From Nocardioides acrostichi (GTDB lineage: Bacteria; Actinomycetota; Actinomycetes; Propionibacteriales; Nocardioidaceae): a stretch of 64,000 nt of DNA. The stretch spans positions 558,001 through 622,000 of the forward strand of contig NZ_JADIVZ010000001.1 in the NCBI RefSeq assembly GCF_015319165.1. The letters run 5' to 3'. Made by a program: the position numbers and the translations under genes. The notes under the pieces are model-generated. The model was given only the letters and a program-made list of their open reading frames with translations, made no database searches and was not told the origin of the DNA. Of the stretch, positions 57,404-64,000 are shown piece after piece (positions within the stretch are counted from its first letter, which is position 1; every line of letters starts with the position of its first letter).

Positions 57404-58636
57404 GTGGGAGCAGCGCAGAACTACCTGGCCATCATCAAGGTGGTCGGCATCGGCGGAGGCGGCGTCAACGCCGTCAACCGGATGATCGAGGTCGGACTCA
57501 AGGGCGTCGAGTTCATCGCCATCAACACCGACGCCCAGGCGCTGCTCATGAGCGACGCCGACGTCAAGCTCGACATCGGTCGCGAGCTGACCCGCGGTCT
57601 CGGCGCCGGCGCGAACCCCGATGTGGGTGGTCAGGCGGCCGAGGACCACGCCGATGAGATCGAGGAGGTGCTCAAGGGCGCCGACATGGTCTTCGTCACC
57701 GCAGGCGAGGGTGGCGGCACGGGCACCGGCGGTGCGCCGGTCGTGGCCCGCATCGCCCGTTCGCTCGGTGCGCTGACCATCGGTGTCGTCACCCGTCCCT
57801 TCGCCTTCGAGGGACGCCGCCGCGCGAACTCCGCCGAGGAGGGCATCGCGGCGCTGCGCGAGGAGGTCGACACCCTCATCGTCATCCCGAACGACCGGCT
57901 CCTCTCGATCAGCGACCGCAACGTCTCGGTGCTCGACGCGTTCAAGCAGGCCGACCAGGTGCTGCTCCAGGGCGTCTCCGGCATCACCGACCTCATCACC
58001 ACGCCCGGGCTGATCAACCTCGACTTCGCCGACGTCAAGTCGGTCATGGCCAACGCCGGCTCGGCGCTCATGGGCATCGGCTCGGCCCGCGGCGAGGACC
58101 GCGCCGTCGCCGCGTCCGAGATGGCGGTCTCCTCGCCGCTGCTCGAGGCGAGCATCGAGGGTGCCCACGGCGTGCTGCTCTCCATCGCCGGCGGCTCCGA
58201 TCTCGGCCTCTTCGAGATCAACGAGGCGGCCGCGCTGGTGGCCGACGCGGTGCACCCCGATGCCAACATCATCTTCGGTGCCACCATCGACGACGCCCTG
58301 GGCGACGAGGTGCGCGTCACGGTCATCGCCGCGGGCTTCGACGGTGGCACGCCCAAGCGCCGCGACGAGGGCACCGTGCTGCGCCGCGAGCCGCAGCAGA
58401 CGCAGGCCGAGACCCGCGCCGCCGTGGCCGCCGCCTCGGCCCGCCGCACCGACCAGCCCGCGCCGTCCGGCTCGGCCGCCGGTGCCCCGGCCCAGCAGCC
58501 TGCCACTCCGGCCCCCGCCCGGGCGGGTCAGCCGACCGAGCGCACCAACCCCCTGGTGCCCCGCCAGGAGAAGCCGGCCCCGCGCCAGGTCGAGTTCGAC
58601 GACGACGACCTCGACGTGCCCGACTTCTTGAAGTAG
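57404..58636 (+). CDS. ftsZ: cell division GTPase FtsZ
   Basis: 410 aa, GTG start. Tubulin-like GTPase that polymerises into the Z ring. [15 protein letters not shown], the tubulin signature [15 protein letters not shown], and [20 protein letters not shown] with the T7 loop Asp are intact. A disordered Ala/Pro-rich linker from about residue 320 leads to the conserved C-terminal peptide [12 protein letters not shown], which binds SepF and FtsA-like anchors. Confidence 0.97.
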   Translation: MGAAQNYLAIIKVVGIGGGGVNAVNRMIEVGLKGVEFIAINTDAQALLMSDADVKLDIGRELTRGLGAGANPDVGGQAAEDHADEIEEVLKGADMVFVTAGEGGGTGTGGAPVVARIARSLGALTIGVVTRPFAFEGRRRANSAEEGIAALREEVDTLIVIPNDRLLSISDRNVSVLDAFKQADQVLLQGVSGITDLITTPGLINLDFADVKSVMANAGSALMGIGSARGEDRAVAASEMAVSSPLLEASIEGAHGVLLSIAGGSDLGLFEINEAAALVADAVHPDANIIFGATIDDALGDEVRVTVIAAGFDGGTPKRRDEGTVLRREPQQTQAETRAAVAAASARRTDQPAPSGSAAGAPAQQPATPAPARAGQPTERTNPLVPRQEKPAPRQVEFDDDDLDVPDFLK

Positions 58637-58640
58637 TCGC

Positions 58641-59339
58641 TTGTTCTGCTTCCGCGACCATCGTGAAGGCGGCGTCGACCCCGGTGTGCGGGTCGACGTC
58701 GCCTTCACCGATTCCTCCATCGACCTCCAGGGCCTGCGGCCGGCCTTCGCCGACGAGCTGCCGCGCCTGGAGCAGGTGTGCGGGGTGCGCTTCGCGCGGG
58801 TCAACCAGGTGCACGGCGACGACGTGCTGCTCGCGACCGAGCCCGGCCCGGCGCCTACCGACGTCGTCGAGACCGCCGACGGCATCGTCACGACCACGCC
58901 GGGGCTGGGGCTCATGGTGCGCGTCGCCGACTGCGTGCCGGTGCTCCTCGCCGACGTCGACCGCCTCGTGCTCGGCGTCGCCCACGCCGGACGTCACGGC
59001 GTCACGCTGGGTGTGGTGACCCGGGTGGTGCGGCAGATGCGCGACCAGGGCGCCGAGCGCATCGCGGCCTGGGTCGGCCCGCACGTGTGCGGCCGGTGTT
59101 ACGAGGTGCCCGAGCAGATGCGCGCCGAGGTCGCCGCCGTCGTCCCCGAGACGTGGGCCGAGACCAGCTGGGGCACGCCGGCGCTCGATCTCGGTGCCGG
59201 GGTGCGTGCGCAGCTGGCCGCCGAGGGCATCGCGCCGACGGAGGTCGGGCTGTGCACCCTCGAGCACGACACCTTGCACTCCTACCGCCGCGACGGCGCC
59301 GACGCCGGCCGCCTCGCAGGTCTGGTGTGGACGACGTGA
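58641..59339 (+). CDS. pgeF: peptidoglycan editing factor PgeF (YfiH/DUF152 polyphenol oxidase family)
   Basis: 232 aa. FCFRDH and VRVDVAFTDSSID start the family fold. Zinc-site residues are visible: His in VNQVHGDDV, Cys in VRVADCVPVLLADV and His in GVAHAGRHG (usually HAGWRG). TTG 58641, four bases after the ftsZ stop, gives the family-like N-terminus; GTG 58686 is possible but shortens it. The family removes misincorporated L-Ser from UDP-MurNAc or acts as a purine nucleoside phosphorylase. Its stop overlaps the yggS GTG. Confidence 0.88.
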   Translation: MFCFRDHREGGVDPGVRVDVAFTDSSIDLQGLRPAFADELPRLEQVCGVRFARVNQVHGDDVLLATEPGPAPTDVVETADGIVTTTPGLGLMVRVADCVPVLLADVDRLVLGVAHAGRHGVTLGVVTRVVRQMRDQGAERIAAWVGPHVCGRCYEVPEQMRAEVAAVVPETWAETSWGTPALDLGAGVRAQLAAEGIAPTEVGLCTLEHDTLHSYRRDGADAGRLAGLVWTT

Positions 59340-60052
59340 GCGCGACGTCTGCGCCGGGGCGCGAGCAGGAGCTGCGGTCGGGGCTTGAGACCGTGCGGGC
59401 GCGCATCGAACGCGCCTGTGCCGAGTCCGCTCGTGAGCCCAGCGAGGTGGGGCTCGTGGTCGTCACCAAGTACTTCCCGGCCAGCGACGTGCGGTTGCTG
59501 GCCGGCCTCGGGGTCACCGACGTCGCCGAGAACCGGCACCAGGAGGCCGAGGCCAAGGCGGCCGAGTGCGCCGACCTCGGTCTGCGCTGGCACTTCGTGG
59601 GCGGTCTCCAGTCGAACAAGGCCACCGCCGTGGCCGGCTACGCCGACGTGGTGGAGTCGGTCGATCGCGCCAAGCTGGTGCCCCGACTCGACCGCGCCGC
59701 CGCCGAGCGGGGTCACGCGCTGGAGATCCTGGTGCAGGTCAGTCTCGACGGCCCCGACGCCGAGCACCGCTCCGGGGTCGACCCGGCCGAGCTGCTGGGC
59801 CTGGCCGACCGCGTGGCGCAGGCCGAGCACCTCGAGCTGGCCGGCATCATGGCCGTCGCGCCGCTGGGGGAGAACCCCGCCGATGCGTTCGCCCGGCTCC
59901 GCGAGCACCGTGAGCTGCTCGTGTCACGACACCCTGCGGCCACCCGGCTCTCGGCCGGGATGAGCGGCGATCTCGAGGAGGCCGTGGCGGCCGGGACGAC
60001 ACACGTGCGTGTCGGCTCGGCAATCCTCGGTCCGAGGCCGCCTGTCCACTAA
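59336..60052 (+). CDS. yggS: YggS-family PLP homeostasis protein
   Basis: 238 aa single-domain PLP-binding barrel. Lys45 in VVVTKYFPASDV carries PLP, ENRHQEAEAKA and WHFVGGLQSNK are conserved, and the C-terminal LSAGMSGDLEEAVAAGTTHV and RVGSAILGPR hold the phosphate. It buffers PLP and amino-acid pools. GTG overlaps the pgeF stop. Confidence 0.93.
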   Translation: MSATSAPGREQELRSGLETVRARIERACAESAREPSEVGLVVVTKYFPASDVRLLAGLGVTDVAENRHQEAEAKAAECADLGLRWHFVGGLQSNKATAVAGYADVVESVDRAKLVPRLDRAAAERGHALEILVQVSLDGPDAEHRSGVDPAELLGLADRVAQAEHLELAGIMAVAPLGENPADAFARLREHRELLVSRHPAATRLSAGMSGDLEEAVAAGTTHVRVGSAILGPRPPVH

Positions 60053-60103
60053 CGTCACCATCAACGCCCGCCCGCGGGCGCAACTTTTTCGGAGGTCATG
60101 GTC

Positions 60104-60610
60104 ATGAGCACGCTGCGCAGGTTCGGGGAGTACCTCGGCCTCGTCGAGGACACCGGCCGCTACGACGACCCCTACGACGAGTACGCCGGCGACAGCGCCG
60201 ACACCACCCGCACCGGGCAGACCCGCGCCGTGGCGGCGCGTTCGCCCCACGCCGCGACCGCTGGCGCCTCCGTGTCCGATCTCGCCGAGCGACGCCGTCC
60301 GGCCGCCGGCCCGACCCCGGTGGTGGCCACCATGTCGCGCATCACGACCCTGCACCCACGCACCTACAACGAGGCCCGCATCGTCGGTGAGGAGTTTCGA
60401 GACGGCACGCCCGTCATCATGAACCTCTCCGACATGGACGACTCCGACGCCAAGCGTCTGGTCGACTTCGCCGCGGGTCTGGTGTTCGCGACGCGCGGCA
60501 GCATCGAGCGGGTCACCCAGAAGGTGTTCTTGCTCTCGCCCGCCGATGTCGTCGTCGAGGCGGAGGAGAAGGAGCGCCTCATCGAGGGCGGCTTCTTCAA
60601 CCAGAGCTGA
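60104..60610 (+). CDS. sepF: cell division protein SepF
   Basis: 168 aa. N-terminal amphipathic helix ([16 protein letters not shown]) for membrane binding, acidic/disordered linker of about 75 residues, then the SepF core [20 protein letters not shown] and [20 protein letters not shown]. It anchors FtsZ in actinobacteria, which lack FtsA. ATG 60104 is preferred over ATG 60098, since GGAGG at 60091-60095 lies eight bases before it. A GC hairpin with TTTTT (60069-60090) precedes it. Confidence 0.93.
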   Translation: MSTLRRFGEYLGLVEDTGRYDDPYDEYAGDSADTTRTGQTRAVAARSPHAATAGASVSDLAERRRPAAGPTPVVATMSRITTLHPRTYNEARIVGEEFRDGTPVIMNLSDMDDSDAKRLVDFAAGLVFATRGSIERVTQKVFLLSPADVVVEAEEKERLIEGGFFNQS

Positions 60611-60649
60611 CCTCCTGCTCGATTTCCGGCGCTAGGGGAGACTGAGACC

Positions 60650-60940
60650 GTGCACATCGTCGGCCTCGTGATCCACTACGTCCTGTTCGTCTTCATCGCC
60701 TTCATGTTCGTGCGTTTCGTCGTCGACTGGGTGATGGTCTTCGCACGTGACTGGCGGCCCACGGGCGTGGTGCTGGTGCTGCTGGAGGTCGTGTACTCCG
60801 TCACCGATCCGCCGATCAAGGCGCTGCGACGGTTCATTCCGCCGCTACGCCTGGGCAGCATCGCTCTCGACATCAGCTTCATCTTGGTGTTCGTCATCGC
60901 CTACCTCCTCCAGGCGCTCAACGACAGACTGCTGCTGTGA
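60650..60940 (+). CDS. yggT: YggT family membrane protein
   Basis: 96 aa, GTG start, two transmembrane helices (residues about 4-25 and 70-92) around the loop VTDPPIKALRRFIPPLRLGS, which is the YggT signature. Usual partner behind sepF in actinobacteria; function not fully known, linked to division and envelope integrity. Confidence 0.92.
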   Translation: MHIVGLVIHYVLFVFIAFMFVRFVVDWVMVFARDWRPTGVVLVLLEVVYSVTDPPIKALRRFIPPLRLGSIALDISFILVFVIAYLLQALNDRLLL

Positions 60941-61077
60941 GGGTGCTCCGGGACAGCACGCCAGGCACGTGAGTCCCACCTGCCCCAGCCGGGGCGCTAT
61001 TGTTCGACCGAGACCAGGCGGCGAGGTTTCTTCGCCGTGCACATGAACAGTCCAGATGAAAGCGATTGGGTGAGGTC

Positions 61078-61833
61078 ATGCCGCTGACGCCCGAGGACGT
61101 GAGCAACAAGCGTTTCACTCCCGTCCGGCTCCGTGAGGGATACGACATGGGGGAGGTCGACCAGTTCCTCGATGAGGTGGAGGCCGAGCTCGCCCGTCTC
61201 ACGAAGGAGAACGAGGAGCTCCGCTCCCGGGTGTCGTCGGCCCAGGGGGACGACCCTGCGGCCACCCAGGCCGTGGCCGTGACGCCGGAGCCCGCTCCTG
61301 CCCCGGAGCCGGAACCCGAGCCAGAGCCGGCACCCGCGCCGGCCACCTTCGAGAAGCCGGCGGCCAGCGGTGGGGTCGAGACGATCCGCGTCGAGACCGT
61401 GCCCGAGGCGTCCAACGCGGCCGCCCGTCTGCTCGAGATCGCGACGCGCAACGCCGACGAGCTCGTCGAGGAGGCCAAGAACGACGCCGACAAGATCATC
61501 GGCGAGGCCCGCACGAAGGCCGAGCGCCTCGGTACCGAGTCCCAGCAGAAGGCCGACAAGCTCGAGTCCGACGCGCGGACCCGGGCCCAGATGCTCGACA
61601 GTGAGACCGCTGAGCGCCGTCAGCAGATGTTCGGCGACCTCGAGCGCGATCGCGACAAGTTGGCCGGTGAGGTCGAGAACCTCCGCTCGTTCGAGCGCGA
61701 GTACCGCTCGCGTCTGAAGAGCTACTTCGCCCAGCAGCTGCAGTCCCTCGACAATGGCGAGGAGTCCACCGAGAGTGGCGACGCGCCCGGCCCGAAGCGA
61801 TTGCGTTCGGTTCTGGGCGACGAAGAGGGCTGA
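61078..61833 (+). CDS. divIVA: polar growth/division protein DivIVA (Wag31)
   Basis: 251 aa. N-terminal membrane-binding domain [20 protein letters not shown] then [20 protein letters not shown] (first coiled coil, with the curvature-sensing intertwined loop). A Pro/Glu-rich linker ([12 protein letters not shown]) of about 45 residues follows, then a long coiled coil up to residue 225. It marks poles and septa and directs peripheral wall growth. TATTGT near 60999 is a possible -10 about 75 bases upstream. Confidence 0.94.
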   Translation: MPLTPEDVSNKRFTPVRLREGYDMGEVDQFLDEVEAELARLTKENEELRSRVSSAQGDDPAATQAVAVTPEPAPAPEPEPEPEPAPAPATFEKPAASGGVETIRVETVPEASNAAARLLEIATRNADELVEEAKNDADKIIGEARTKAERLGTESQQKADKLESDARTRAQMLDSETAERRQQMFGDLERDRDKLAGEVENLRSFEREYRSRLKSYFAQQLQSLDNGEESTESGDAPGPKRLRSVLGDEEG

Positions 61834-61873
61834 GCCCTCCCAGCAGCTCGCGCGAGTCAGAACTCTCGACGAC

Positions 61874-61910
61874 GAACGGTCGGTCCCGCCGCGTGCGGGG
61901 CCGACCGTTC
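61874..61910 (+). terminator. hairpin after divIVA
   Basis: Arms GAACGGTCGGTCCCGC and GCGGGGCCGACCGTTC pair at 15 of 16 positions around CGCGT. No U-tract. It probably ends the divIVA transcript, before the TraR-like gene. Confidence 0.6.
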
Positions 61911-62044
61911 GCTGTGTGAGCGAACCGCTCACCCCTCTGGGCCACGCCGTTGTGGACGACGGGGTTGGCCGGTCCGGGTGGCGGGTACTAGCCTCCCGCC
62001 TTGAGTCTGAGGGGCCAGGGAGCGGCTCCACGAGGGAGAACACC

Positions 62045-62863
62045 ATGGTGCTGGGGACGGGTCGAGCGCTGGCGGTCTCGGCGGCACGCCGCGTGCTCGG
62101 AACCCGGTCGAGCGATGACCGGGTCGAGCAGGCGGCGAAGAAGGCCCCGGCCAAGAAGGTGACCAAGAAGGCCCCCGCCAAGAAGGCCCCCGCCAAGAAG
62201 ACGGCCGCGAAGAAGGCCCCGGCCAAGAAGACGGCCGCGAAGAAGGCCCCGGCCAAGAAGGCGGCCGCGAAGAAGGCCCCGGCCAAGAAAACGGCCGCGA
62301 AGAAGACCCCGGCCACGAAGGCGGCCGCGACGAAGGCTGCCGCGACGAAGCAACCTGAGCCCATCACGCAGCACACCAGTGCGGCGTCCCCCCACGAGGC
62401 GACAGCCTCCGCACAGAGAGTCCCCCAGGCCGTGAAGAAGGCGACAGCGCCGTCCACCCCCGCCCCCGTCGAGGATCTCGTCGTCAAGGAAGGTGAGGAC
62501 GCGTGGACCCCCGCCGAGCTCGACGAGGTGCTCGACGAGCTCAACGAGCAGCGTTCCCACAGCGTAGCCATCTTGGCCGAGCACGAGAACGAGCTCTCCG
62601 GGCTGATGCGGGACTCGGGTGACGGCGCCGGTCAGGACCAGGCCGACCTGGGGGCCAGCAGCTTCGAGCGCGACCACGAGATGAGCGTGCTCAACAACGA
62701 GCGCGACAAGCTCGCGCAGATCGACCGAGCTCTCGCGCGCATCGCCGACGGCACCTACGGTCAGTGCGAGAACTGCGGTCAGCCGATCGGCAAGCTGCGG
62801 CTGATGGCCTTCCCACGTGCCACACTGTGCATGACATGCAAGCAGCACGAGGAGAGGCGATAG
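62045..62863 (+). CDS. TraR/DksA-type zinc-finger protein with lysine-rich N-terminal tail
   Basis: 272 aa. Residues 31-100 are repeats of [13 protein letters not shown], like histone-H1 or the HupB tail, and are encoded by near-identical DNA units from 62133 to 62345. The C-terminal part is DksA-like: coiled coil [19 protein letters not shown] and four-Cys finger [20 protein letters not shown] with LCMTCKQ. The finger would sit in the RNA polymerase secondary channel, and the tail could bind DNA. DksA-type catalytic acid residues are not obvious. ATG 62045 follows a TAGCCT -10-like element. Confidence 0.85.
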   Translation: MVLGTGRALAVSAARRVLGTRSSDDRVEQAAKKAPAKKVTKKAPAKKAPAKKTAAKKAPAKKTAAKKAPAKKAAAKKAPAKKTAAKKTPATKAAATKAAATKQPEPITQHTSAASPHEATASAQRVPQAVKKATAPSTPAPVEDLVVKEGEDAWTPAELDEVLDELNEQRSHSVAILAEHENELSGLMRDSGDGAGQDQADLGASSFERDHEMSVLNNERDKLAQIDRALARIADGTYGQCENCGQPIGKLRLMAFPRATLCMTCKQHEERR

Positions 62864-63402
62864 CCGCCCACCACGAACCCACCCAGCCCCGGCCGGCGCG
62901 CACCGGCCTCCTGCTGGCCCTCGTGGCCGTCGTGGGTTACGCGATCGACCAGGGCACCAAGCAAGGGGCCTTGGAGCGGTTGGCCGATGGCGACGTCCCG
63001 CTGGTCGGCGACATCTTGGTGCTCCACCTCACGACCAACCCGGGTGCGGCGTTCAGCACCGGCACGGGTCATACCTGGATCTTCACGGTGCTGGCCGCGG
63101 TCGCGGCCGTCGTGGTGGTGGGCTTGGCGCTGCGTGTGCGCAGCCGGTGGTGGGCCGTGGCCCTGGGCTTCTTGCTGGCCGGGGTGGCGGGCAACCTCAC
63201 CGATCGGCTGGTCCGGGAGCCCGCCTTCGGGCGCGGTCATGTCATCGACTTCCTCATGCTGCCGAACTGGCCCGTCTTCAACGTCGCCGACGTGTGCATC
63301 AACGTCGCGGCCGGCATGATCCTCGTGGCCGCGTTCCGGGGTCTGCGGATGGACGGCTCGCGGGTCCGCGACGACGTCGAGCACCCGGGCGAGCAGGCAT
63401 GA
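62836..63402 (+). CDS. lspA: lipoprotein signal peptidase
   Basis: 188 aa from ATG 62836, overlapping the previous gene by 28 bases. Four transmembrane helices. The aspartic catalytic pair is in NLTDRLVRE and [11 protein letters not shown], and NPGAAFS is the conserved N-terminal box. It cleaves signal peptides from diacylated prolipoproteins. The best ribosome site (GGAGAGG at 62851-62857) points to an ATA codon at 62860 that overlaps the previous stop; ATG 62836 has none, so the start is uncertain. Confidence 0.9.
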   Translation: MQAARGEAIAAHHEPTQPRPARTGLLLALVAVVGYAIDQGTKQGALERLADGDVPLVGDILVLHLTTNPGAAFSTGTGHTWIFTVLAAVAAVVVVGLALRVRSRWWAVALGFLLAGVAGNLTDRLVREPAFGRGHVIDFLMLPNWPVFNVADVCINVAAGMILVAAFRGLRMDGSRVRDDVEHPGEQA

Positions 63403-64000
63403 CCGTCTCCGAAGAGCGCAGCCTCTTCGTACCCGATGGGCTGGCCGGCGAGCGCGTCGACGCCGCGATGGCCCGCATGTTCGGCCTCTCTCGCACGCGG
63501 GCGGCAGACCTGATCGCCCAGGGGCTCGTGTCGGTCGACGGCGGCAGCGTCGGCAAGTCCGACCGGGTGCTGCCAGGCGTGCTCGTCGAGGTCTCGATTC
63601 CACGCGAGGTCGACGCCCTCGCGGTGGTTCCCGAGGTCGTCGAGGGCATCAAGGTCATCCACGACGACGAGTCGATCGTGGTGATCGACAAGCCCGTCGG
63701 CGTCGCCGTGCACCCCTCGCCGGGCTGGTCCGGGCCGACGGTCGTCGGGCACCTGGCCGGCGCGGGGTTCCGCATCGCCACCAGCGGCGCGCCGGAGCGC
63801 CAGGGCATCGTGCAGCGTCTCGACGTCGGCACCTCGGGCGTCATGGTGATCGCCAAGTCCGAGCGCGCCTACTCGGTGCTCAAGGACGCCTTCCGGCACC
63901 GCACGGTCGAGAAGACCTACCACGCCCTCGTGCAGGGCCACCCCGACCCGCTCGAGGGCACGGTCGACGCGCCGATCGGTCGGCACCCGAAGGCCGACTA
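63399..64000 (+). CDS. rluD: RluD-family pseudouridine synthase (3' end outside window)
   Basis: At least 200 aa, cut at the window end. S4 domain [20 protein letters not shown], then the synthase core [20 protein letters not shown] and [19 protein letters not shown]. The catalytic Asp is in RLD; the usual HRLD His is Gln here. It makes pseudouridines in 23S rRNA helix 69. ATG overlaps the lspA stop. Confidence 0.92.
   Translation, partial: MTVSEERSLFVPDGLAGERVDAAMARMFGLSRTRAADLIAQGLVSVDGGSVGKSDRVLPGVLVEVSIPREVDALAVVPEVVEGIKVIHDDESIVVIDKPVGVAVHPSPGWSGPTVVGHLAGAGFRIATSGAPERQGIVQRLDVGTSGVMVIAKSERAYSVLKDAFRHRTVEKTYHALVQGHPDPLEGTVDAPIGRHPKAD

Noticed and set aside
62133-62345. Satellite-like repeat DNA
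   Set aside because: The repeats are in frame with the TraR/DksA-like gene and encode its lysine-rich tail, so they are coding.
1-64000. rRNA and tRNA genes
   Set aside because: No cloverleaf or rRNA-like conserved stretch was recognised on either strand in reading the window, though a search program could still find a divergent tRNA.

Overview
The window is high-GC actinobacterial chromosome. Evidence: complete dcw (division and cell-wall) order with sepF, yggT and a DivIVA/Wag31-type gene behind ftsZ; a DAP-type MurE (DNPR motif); a PknL kinase next to an Rv2175c-like DNA-binding protein; MacS/MacR; class II DAHP synthase; Mycobacterium-type SOS boxes; many GTG starts and apparently leaderless genes. 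A Nocardioidaceae-like organism (Propionibacteriales) fits best, but this is inference from gene content. No rRNA, tRNA or CRISPR array was found.

Layout. (1) 0-17 kb, core metabolism and signalling: alpha/beta hydrolase, acyltransferase, MacS/flavin-reductase-like/MacR operon, DUF1028 plus a reduced FGGY-like protein, a phosphofructokinase with the residue pair of pyrophosphate-dependent enzymes, two unrelated DAHP synthases (class II, and type I behind an aromatic-codon leader peptide and hairpin), threonine aldolase, PASTA kinase, polyprenyl synthase and MetF. (2) 17.2-25.1 kb, an accessory island: IS3 relic, truncated TIGR02391-like gene, probable toxin-antitoxin pair, a complete but frameshifted IS3 element with 27-bp ends, a truncated secreted protein, a CDP-alcohol phosphatidyltransferase/VTT pair divergent from a two-component system with two 18-bp palindromes between them, gene debris, and a LanC-like protein with a Cys-Cys-Gly zinc motif. 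(3) 25.1-30.8 kb: CrtI-like oxidoreductase, YbaK-like protein, then a carotenoid oxygenase-MarR-aldo/keto reductase cassette with three matching operator palindromes. (4) 30.9-38.7 kb, a DNA-damage module: two SOS promoters of the same architecture drive DUF6504-HEPN and a DnaE2-like polymerase; a methyltransferase, DinB and DUF3040 follow. 22-bp tandem repeats in opposite orientation bracket dinB-DUF3040. (5) 38.8-43.5 kb: MoxR-DUF58-transglutaminase operon. (6) 43.7-64 kb: mraZ, rsmH, ftsL, ftsI, murE, mraY, murD, ftsW, murG, murC, ftsQ, ftsZ, pgeF, yggS, sepF, yggT, divIVA, a lysine-rich TraR/DksA-like gene, lspA and partial rluD. murF is absent from its usual place between murE and mraY.

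The genes in (6) build the peptidoglycan precursor, flip and polymerise it at the septum, and position the septum and poles. MraZ probably controls the cluster through six GTGG repeats at exact 10-bp spacing over the promoter, and possibly through a second, inverted set before rsmH. Many genes overlap by ATGA/GTGA, which implies translational coupling. The most interesting leads are the SOS module containing a HEPN protein, the dispersed 22-bp repeat family shared by the dinB and ftsZ regions, the aromatic leader before the DAHP synthase, the missing murF, and the reduced FGGY partner of DUF1028.
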